NCBI GenBank assembly: GCA_039619475.1
Contig: CM077115.1
Location: 219,093,291-219,157,290, forward strand
Source: Icerya purchasi
Lineage: Eukaryota; Arthropoda; Insecta; Hemiptera; Monophlebidae
Direction: 5' to 3'
Length of the DNA stretch: 64,000 bases
The translations under genes and the position numbers were made by a program. The notes below the pieces were generated by a model, which was not told the DNA's origin, did not search any database, and saw only the letters and a program-made list of their open reading frames with translations. This document shows, piece after piece, positions 56,173-64,000 of the stretch (its first letter is position 1; every line of letters begins with the position of its first letter).

Positions 56173-59100
56173 CATTAATATTACCGATAGAAATATATTT
56201 ATTCAGTACATAAAAACATGTTGGTTTTTATTATGTATTAAAATATTTATAATTTAAGATATTATTACATATACCTGATTTACATAAATGCATTATCATA
56301 TTGCATAGATGTTTCGCATTTAATTTTACTTGTGATAAAATTCGGATTTTTGCCTATAATAATTTTAATAAAAAATCGATCGTAATATAAATGCACGTTT
56401 ACTACGCAGAATGAAAACTCTCCCGACATTTTTACATTAAATTTGCACTGTATACATATATGCCGTCTCCGCAAGTAAACTGACCAAAAAATATATAGCA
56501 AATGCGACAGAGTTAATTAACGTACTAAATAAATTTTCTTTATCGGATGAATTTACGAAAATTATTATTATTATTAAGCGATACATGTCCGAATTTAATG
56601 GAATATTTTAAAATCACAGGTTGCGTTTCATTTTTCCGCTCATTTCTATTGTTAATTAATCTTACTTTTTTCAGTACCTACCTCTTTATGTTTATATACC
56701 TTTAAAATTGCGGGCCACGTTTTATTTTATTCTTCGCTCATTTATTTTGTTAATTAATTTTACTTAGTTTACTGAAAAAAATTATTATAACATTGTTAAA
56801 TTATAATGTTTTAAAGAAAAATTTTACATAAATGTTTTTAATTTTTTTTTTTTTATATTTTTTCGAAATAAACTCGATAAAAGAAAAAAAGAAAATTTTT
56901 AATAACGGTAATAATGTTTTGAAAAAAAAAACCAAAAAAAAAAAAAAACCGGTAAGGTGTGATGCTAATTCTGACAGATTTGCGTTAAACAACATGCAAA
57001 TAATGATTGAATATTTTTGGATGTTGCGAAAAGTCGAATTTTTATTGGAAATAAAAAATAGAGCCGGAAATTATTTAAAACCGTATTTATTGCAATTCTA
57101 CATTGAATCCGAAAAAACACCGATTTTTATATCAAAAATAAAACGGACATTATCATTCTATCATTCTTGATGCAGATTAATGCAATTTTTTCTTTCATTC
57201 TTTTTTTTTTTGCGCGTTTTCCGATAAACTGTAATATTAAAATAATTTACTGAACTATTGTATACCTGTCTGATTATATCGCAATGGTAAGAACAAAGCG
57301 CCCGCCTGTATAACGCTTTTACATTGTTTGGATCCATATCTAACACTTCATTTAAGTCTTTTAACGCCATATGATACTTTTGAAGTTTTATATCTAATAA
57401 TTAAATAAACTTAAAATAAATAAACGCGAATAAGAAAAATACACAAATTGAAGTGCTAGAATTTTCGTCTAAAATTATTTTACCACATTAGTCGGTTCGT
57501 ACATAATTCTGGAAAATGTCGATTATAATCAAATACATATCTCCTCGACGCGCCATTATTTAATTTTACTCGCACCGTAATATTACACGATTACTTTCGT
57601 CGCTGATGATATCAAAAAACAAAAATATAAATAAAACAAAAATATAAATAAAACAAAAATATAAATAAAACAAAAAAATCTCGAAATAAGGCGATGGTAA
57701 CCGACGTATGCAAGTTTTCACGAGTAGCTCTCCAAAGAGGCACTAGTAATGTCCGAACAAAAAAAAATCCGCCGCCTGTACAGACCAGGCCAAATGATAA
57801 ATTCGACAGCAGATGGTAAAAGCCGAGTCGAATTTGCAAAAATCGATAGTATTACAACAGAGTGGTAGACACTTTAATACTTCTGGGCTTTCAGATTTTT
57901 TTCAGCTTTTTCTTCGACTTGGAGGACTTAAAAGCTGTACAGAAAAAACCGTATATAATTTTCAAATATTGCGCAACATGTTTCTATCGTACCCACTCCG
58001 AGGTACAGTTTAATCGCGATGGTGAAATCTCGAACGACTTAAAATTTTTATTCCCGTTAAAATATCTCTCGTTCTTTTGTTTCGATTATTAGCAAAATGC
58101 AATGTGAACTTTACAATAATTTTCAGTATACTTTCAATTGTTCTGTATGGCAGGCAAGTATTTCTGTATCTTCTTCAAATTCCTGAACTTTTCCAAAAAG
58201 TAGCCACCTTGTATTTTACAAAAGACTGTTTTAACAAAAATGCTTAAAGATTACGAAGATAAAATCTTGACGCAGAATGCAATAATGAAAAACTCATTTC
58301 TGCATTGTAAAAAGCAAATAAATAGCGTAGAATGACGAGAAAAAAATTTCAAACGCAAGAATCATTATATTAATTGTAGACATGCTGGAGCGTGTTTCCG
58401 CGCTTTTGAATTCTTTTGACTAGCGCAAAATCGACTGGTGTCATTAGCCTATCGGAAAGTAAAGAGTGCGCTCTACTGTGGGCAGGTTAATCATTATAAA
58501 GGAATGAATTGAGTAGTCACCTCTTCTAATCATATTAGCTTAGGCTGTTTCAAACAGGTGCTAAATTCACTTAGACCCACACGTTTTGGATTTTCAACTG
58601 ACCCCGAACTTTCCGCTGATGCGAATCATCTCCTTCGGGCATGATTTTTAATTTTGCTTCGAACAAATGAAATTTTACACCGCGTTAATGCCAACAAAGG
58701 AAGATGTGTACTAAGATACCGAAATGTCACTGACGAGTTAAAAAAAATATACTTTTTCATTTTCATTACTGCATGTGTCCACAATTTTAGGTAATTCAAG
58801 TACATTGCTCGTATATTTTTTTCCCGTTTTTTGAAAGCATGTTCTTGCCGTATTACTTAAGAAGAAGAAAAGAAAAAAAAAATAGGTGAAAGGATGGAGG
58901 ATCTTTTGAGAGTGAAAATTTTGCGAAAACTACGGAAAGTACATATGTATATAAAAAAGCACCGAGAGGTAAGGTGTGAAAATTAAGGTGATCGTGTTGT
59001 GTAGGATACGAAACGTTTGCAGTCGGTCTTCATTGTCGCATTTATATTATGTATCTAAATGATGGCAGTAAGGAGGAACATCGGTATATGGCAAAAAAAA

Positions 59101-59925
59101 AAAGTGAGAGGGGGATAAGCAGTTTTGATAGAAATAATTGCTTTATTAGGTAGCAGTAACGTAGTTACAGTTTTGCAGTGAAAAATGTGCAGTTTTAAAG
59201 TGTCGAAGTCTGTTTGCCTAAGTTTTCTTTTTTTTTTTTTTTTGTGTGTGTGTGAGTATGCTTTTCAATGCGCTCTTATCGACTCCCCAACTTTGGAGAA
59301 GCATTTACAGCGTCTAGTGAATAAAATATGAAAGATTAAAAGACCATCAAATTAAAATTCACAATTACTTGACACTGATGGGCGACTGGCGTTTCGTATA
59401 TTAAGCATTTTTCTTAGCACCGACTTTTCGGATTTCTACGGGCAAACTAAAAACTGTCCCTTTAACCAGGTTAATGTTTGCTGTCAGAGAAGCGGTAGTA
59501 GATTTTTGTCCTTTTCAATTTGCTTTGGTACATCGCCACTGACGCATCCAAACGCACACATATTATATACATATATATATATAAAACTCGGCCATTTTGG
59601 CCTCGCAAGGGGCTGTGCCCCTTGAACCCTTTTGCTTTCATTTCTATCTCTTTCTCTTCTATATTTTGTATAAAATGATCAAAATTTACAACGTAATTCT
59701 TACTGGCATCAACACAAAAAAAAATAACATAATCACAAAAATCCTATTCTAACATTTAACTTTCATTATATAAAATTTATTTATTTTTTCGTTATATTTT
59801 TCGTTACATAATATTGTGACATTTGTAAAATAACAATTACAAAAATTCTATAAAATATAACAAACGTTACATAAAATTGGGACATTTTTTCGAATGGTGG
59901 TAGCCTAAGAATTACGTTGTAATTA

Positions 59926-59958
<33 letters not shown>

Positions 59959-61439
59959 CATTTTATATTTTTCGGAAGCGATAAAATAATATTTATTTTA
60001 TTAAGCAAATGCATAAATGTGTAATAAATAAAAGGTAAGTAAGAAGTAAGTAAAGTAAAGTAAGTCCCATACGTTTTACAGGGATTGTGGAATTATTAAG
60101 CTTTTCATAATGTAATAAACCTAATGGATCTGATGAGAATATTAAGGTCAGTTCCTTTCTCTCGGCCGCCTTTACTTTCCCAGATTTCTCTGCTATAACC
60201 AATTCAATTTCAGATTGGATATATACCTGGGAGCGAATCGGATCTGGAACGAGACAAGTCGTCTCGATAACCTATGACACCTTTGGTTTGGCAGCCAAGC
60301 ACCTTAACTACTAGGCTACTACTCGGCGAAAAATAAAAGGTAAGTCTTCAAATTAATCATGGCCTTTCATTTTTAGATTTCAGTGACATCACAACTTTTG
60401 AAAATGGAGTGATTGTGACGCAGTTCTCATCGAAAATATCTGCATCGATTGTTTTGTTATTTAGACGCTGGCAATATTTTATCGAAAATTAAAGTAATTC
60501 GCAAGTAAGTGTAAGTTAAAATATCTAAACAAGAGGTTTTTCGTTAAAACACTTTCTTTTTTTTTTTTAAAACGATTTTCATGTAATCAATAATTCAGAA
60601 TTATTACGACACTAGTCATTTTCCGTGATTTCAGTTCATTCAATTATTGCTATTAATTGTTCAAATTCGTAGTAACATATTCGAATTTGAACCATAATTA
60701 ACAATAACTAAAGTAGTATCGCGGCAAATATGAACTAATGGCAATTAGTTCTGAGCCTCACCTGTTTTTGTTTTTTTTTTTTTTAATTCTTTTCTTTCTT
60801 TGTGTTGTTAAAAAATTAATTTTCTTTTTTTTTTTTAATTTTACTTTTCATTTAACGTTATAGGATTAACCAAACAGATTAATATTTGACGATGCAGAAC
60901 TTTCACTATATCGCATTAATTTTGTCATTTCGTAGGCCAACATGTACAAACATTGAATATCAAGCGGATATATATAATATCAGTACGTCGGCAAGATCAG
61001 TTACTATTCTTGTACAATGTACGTTACATGCACGTGATAAATTTGTTTTGTAGATTTTTTTTTCCGTTTTTTGAACAGAAAAGTCCTTTAATTGTTTTTT
61101 TTTACGAACAGACTGTCGCGAACAACCATTACTAATATGTACGATGGGAAAAAAATCATCGAAACAAAAAATAAAAAGGAAAAAACATAATTTAGAAACT
61201 CGTCGAGACCAAGAATATAATTGAAAATTTTAAATCGCTTACCGCTAAAATTATTGTAATTTCTAAATAGCCATTATAATACGTACTTGCCATTGCTCTG
61301 TTATTTAAAGCAGCATTATGTTTTCGTATGTTAATGCTGTTTGAATAATGAATAATCGCCTTTTGGTATTGCTCATTTTTGAAATACTCGTTCCCACGTA
61401 GCCGTTCGATTACAGCTCTTTCATCGTCTGTTTGTAATT
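55939..61439 (-). CDS. SPAG1-like TPR co-chaperone gene (three exons visible, both ends incomplete)
   Basis: Tetratricopeptide-repeat protein. Exons at 61287-61439, 57266-57393 and 55939-56042 join in frame on the - strand and give 128 residues that form three consecutive TPR helical pairs. The first reads RLRGNEYFKNEQYQKAIIHY, the second NNRAMANIKLQKYHMALKDL, the third NVKALYRRALCSYH and AYLDVKRLLQVEPNNIKAKE. The positions that clamp the C-terminal EEVD of HSP90/HSP70 are kept: Arg/Lys and Asn in RLRGN, Asn in NNRA, Lys and Arg in KALYRR. SPAG1 and RPAP3 use such domains with HSP90 in assembly of dynein arms and other complexes. NNRAxA-x-KLQ and DP-x-NVKAL-x-RRA favour SPAG1 over RPAP3, but other TPR families cannot be excluded. 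Exons before 61439 and after 55939 are missing or not recognised. The gene is convergent with FER. Confidence 0.85.
56043..57265. other. TPR gene intron, with TA microsatellite
   Basis: (TA)n of about 50 nt at 56118-56170, preceded by GGCGGAGCCCCTGAAGAG and GAAGGGCTGAG, which recall the GC palindrome region of the TA-flanked repeat family but are not a full copy. No gene. Confidence 0.5.
57266..57393 (-). CDS. TPR gene exon 2
   Basis: Acceptor AATTATTAG, donor CAG|GTATAC on the - strand. Reads IKLQKYHMALKDLNEVLDMD, then PNNVKALYRRALCSYHCDII. Joined to exon 1 it makes the canonical NNRAMANIKL. The Lys and Arg of KALYRR are chaperone-clamp residues. Confidence 0.93.
57394..59583. other. TPR gene intron, first part
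   Basis: No gene. Three tandem AAAAATATAAATAAAAC units near 57619-57670. The stretches 57612-57839 and 57813-58092 have no family resemblance. Confidence 0.55.
59584..59925 (+). repeat. TA-flanked palindromic repeat family, copy 3 (342 bp)
   Basis: Same layout and orientation as copy 1: GGCCATTTTGGCC, AAGGGGCTGTGCCCCTT, then the TTACAACGTAATTCTTA pair at about 59686 and 59905, with (TA)n at both ends. It is closest to copy 1 in sequence. Confidence 0.88.
60030..60335 (-). repeat. SINE with tRNA-like head, TTACT-type tail
   Basis: On the - strand the head reads GTAGCCTAGTAGTTAAGG (box A type) and TGCCAAACCAAAGG. A weak box B region GGTTATCGAGACG follows. The body ends in GGGACTTACTTTACTTTACT, a simple tail of repeated TTACT. 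The 3' part matches 11390-11490 and 44378-44420. Confidence 0.65.
60336..61286. other. TPR gene intron, last part, no gene
   Basis: AT-rich with T-runs. Open stretches have no family resemblance. Confidence 0.6.
61287..61439 (-). CDS. TPR gene exon 1 of those visible
   Basis: Acceptor TTTTGAAG and donor A|GTACGT on the - strand. Reads LQTDDERAVIERLRGNEYF, then KAIIHYSNSINIRKHNAALN, NRAMA. It is the start of the TPR array (the RGNEYF helix). An initiator Met is not evident, because the TTG used for the longest open stretch lies in the intron; upstream exons should be at higher coordinates. Confidence 0.88.
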
Positions 61440-61839
61440 CTTCAAAACAGAACAAATAAAAGATACGAGTGCGTTAGTAAGACGAAATAATCGTGTTAAA
61501 ACAGCAAATAAACATATTTATATTTTTCCGTACAATTTCATCCGTCATTTTTCTTTTGTAAAACTATATCATTCACATAAAGCGACAAGAAGGATGAATG
61601 ATGAAAATCTCTTTTGAAAGACAAATGTACAGCTCTCATAATCGCAAAATAAATATTAAAAAACTAAATACTTGTTTTCTTCTTGTAAACAATCCAGGAA
61701 ATAAAAATCAAAATACGCTATATGTTAATAACTAGATACAATGTGCATCGAAAAAATTTAAAATTTATGTCATGTTTTTGAGGTAAATATTGTTAAAAGG
61801 AAACAGACATTCTCTGTTTTACAATCTTTAGCGTTTATT
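61440..61839. other. Upstream intron or flank of the TPR gene
   Basis: No gene recognised. Confidence 0.5.
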
Positions 61840-62900
61840 AAGATTCCGTACACATATAATGTACGGAATAGTCTAATACAATGGTTTAGAAACGACAAAA
61901 ATATTCGATTAAAATATGCAATAATTCACGAACGGTTTCACCAATGAATTTTAAAATTGCGTCATGAATTACAACTAAAATTCTCTTTAAAACCATATCC
62001 ATAACTGCAAGCTAACATATTACCCTGAGCGGCAAAAAGCCGTTCAAAAAACCGTCAAAAATATGTAACACGGAATTTAAAACGACCTCAAAAATTACAC
62101 CTAAAAAAATTCATAACAGATGGAACCCCTTAAAAGTGAAATTCAAAATTAAAACAAAACGCAGAAGCTCTCTTTTATAAAATTAAAAAAAAAAAAAAAA
62201 AAAAAAAAGATTAAAAAATTATTTAACCTCCCGCCCCGCCGCCGCCGGCCTTCTAGACCAAAAACAGTAAAACAAAGCATGTTCACGTAAGTAATAAGCC
62301 GAGTAAACAAGTTGAGAAAACCAAAACGTATCTCAAACATATGCATAAAGTACTCTATACGTTATAGGAAAATTATAGCCCAGCTAACAATATTATATTT
62401 AGACCCTCGGAGCGCTGTTGGAAGTTCGAATGTTTTGAAAAAAATATTTTTTTCCTCAGCACGTGATATATATCAATGGAAAGATCGCCATTTGTCGGGA
62501 ACGAGACCGTATTTCATTTCCTTATTCAAAGTCGGTGAAAAGTTCAAAAAAACGCGAAAAATTACGTTTCCTCTTTGCGTGGCGATTATTATACGAGTAG
62601 TTCAAAATTTTAAACAATGTTAAAATGCGCAACCCTGTATATTTCTCTAGTTCGAAGCATCCGAGTTTCTAACTTTAAAATTGGTCCCCCGGGGCGGCGA
62701 AAACCTTGAAAATTAAAAAAAAAAAATACCCTCCCCCACCGAACATGTGATATTTTGATGGAAAGATCGCCGTTTGTCGGGAACGAAACTGTATTTCATT
62801 TTCTTAACGAAACTTTCGGAATTGGTAAAAGCGAAAAAAAGCGAAAAAAGTGACGGGTCTCCTCCTACCTTTGCGACGCGAAAAATCACATTTCTTTATT
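61840..62900 (-). repeat. Dispersed repeat family C, copy 2, with duplicated end
   Basis: Reverse-complement relative of 29100-29830, extending farther. Part of it is duplicated in tandem: GGAAAGATCGCCATTTGTCGGGAACGA near 62479-62505 and again, with one change, near 62760-62786, a spacing of about 281 bp (motif abbreviated in other fields). An A-run (62186-62206) and a GC-rich GCCGCCGCCGGCC patch (near 62237-62249) interrupt it. Confidence 0.8.
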
Positions 62901-64000
62901 TTGAGTTTAGCCCTTAAAAGATAACGTCGTTTTCGGCATTTAAATTTGAAATGGTAAGTGACCCCCCATCATCGTTACCATTTAAGGGTTTTAGTATTAT
63001 GTAAATATATATTATATTTATCTTCAAGTTAACATACATGCTTAATTGCACTTGCTTTGTTTATCATATCATCTCTTCAACGAAGAATGTGGGTTGTTCT
63101 CCATTTCAATAGGAATTATCGCGCGTAAGACATAAGAAATAATTTTTTATTTTCAATAACCGGTGAAAGTAGATGAAAACTTAAAGCGGGCCAGTCAATC
63201 CTGGGTGTTTCATTCGTTGACTATTCCGTATGTTAAATGGTATGTACAAAATGTATTAAATTTAAAGCAAATATTTTCGATTTTAAAATTGTAATATCGT
63301 CTGCAATTTTTACCCGGCATTCTATCATATAGCGTATATATATGAGTATTTAAAAATGTTTGTGTGGCAATCGTTCTTTTCCGAATTTTTTTATAATCTA
63401 GAAAGTTTGTATGAAATTTACGACACCTGAAGACCAAATTTTATTGTTCAACATTCAGCCATGTTTAACTACAGCAGTTTCAATGGATCAAGTTATTTGA
63501 AATTAGTCGGCATTTGTTAAATATAATTGATCTATTTTGTACGTTTTACGTTTATGATTTATTTATTATCAAGTTTAAAGGTCATATATAAAGTTTATTA
63601 TTTAGTTTCCCAATGGAGTTCAGCAGATTAGTTCGAAAGTTTTATTAAGCAATCGAAAATGATTTCGCTAACTTCGAATAGTGAGTTTTCCACCAATATA
63701 GCACTGCATTTTTTTCGGTTGTCCTAAAGTTATGCATCATATTAAACGGCATTTTAGTTATGATACTGATAGGCATAATTTGAAATTTACAAGATACGAA
63801 TTTGATCTTTTTGCAGTTCTGAATTATTTTATACGGATTATATTCCGCACATTAGTATACGCAAACGGAATCCCGAAAATAGTATATCAAGTAATACGAT
63901 TTTACATTTTCGTCATATTAGAAAAACGAATCAGATGAGAGGAGGATCTCCTTCTACAATGACTGTGTCCTGAAACTACTATCACGAGCGTTCGCGTGTG
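62901..64000. other. Non-coding to the end of the window
   Basis: AT-rich. Open stretches 63210-63437 and 63732-63938 have no family resemblance or splice context. An upstream exon of the TPR gene might be hidden here, but none was identified. Confidence 0.45.

Noticed and set aside
60270..60335. A genuine tRNA gene
   Set aside because: Box A-like text is present, but the cloverleaf stems and a clear box B are missing; a SINE head explains it better. The same holds for 38150-38225.

Overview
This is an AT-rich (roughly 70%) eukaryotic nuclear window, almost certainly from an insect. Small exons with GT/AG junctions sit in multi-kilobase introns. Repeats include hAT and mariner DNA transposons, RNase H-encoding LINEs, a Penelope-like remnant, tRNA-derived SINE-like units and many (TA)n tracts. 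The coding exons resemble insect proteins best. A hemipteran or related order is possible, but the sequence alone does not settle it.

Layout: 0.6-5.2 kb is a transposon nest. A decayed LINE is interrupted by a hAT element (1207-2372, 8-bp target duplication) and by a 618-bp MITE (3127-3744, 8-bp duplication), followed by a Penelope-like fragment with a 181-bp hairpin. From 9.6 to 43.1 kb lies the main gene on the + strand: FER/Fps, a non-receptor tyrosine kinase. I could place 13 exons that splice in one continuous frame of 781 codons plus a stop. They cover the second half of the F-BAR/coiled-coil region, a Ser/Asn-rich linker, the SH2 domain and the complete kinase domain. The N-terminal F-BAR exons are not visible, so the gene is 5'-incomplete here. 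Its introns hold a mariner with long terminal inverted repeats (27.0-28.3 kb), several LINE 3' ends, SINE-like pieces, a second hAT (39.1-40.6 kb) and MITE copies.

From 43.1 to 51.2 kb is a repeat-rich intergenic region: LINE fragments, a decayed Ty3/gypsy-type integrase and a LINE ORF1 with a zinc knuckle. From about 54-56 to 61.4 kb on the - strand is a tetratricopeptide-repeat (TPR) gene, best matched to SPAG1-like co-chaperones. Three consecutive exons are clear, and the residues that bind the chaperone C-terminal EEVD are kept. It is convergent with FER. The rest of the window is repeats or unrecognised non-coding sequence.

No new defence-like or operon-like system is visible. The more unusual items are a TA-flanked palindrome-bearing repeat family present three times, a mariner with arms of about 165 bp whose transposase has Asn at the third catalytic Asp, two related hAT elements with exact duplications, and a hairpin overlapping the Penelope-like fragment.
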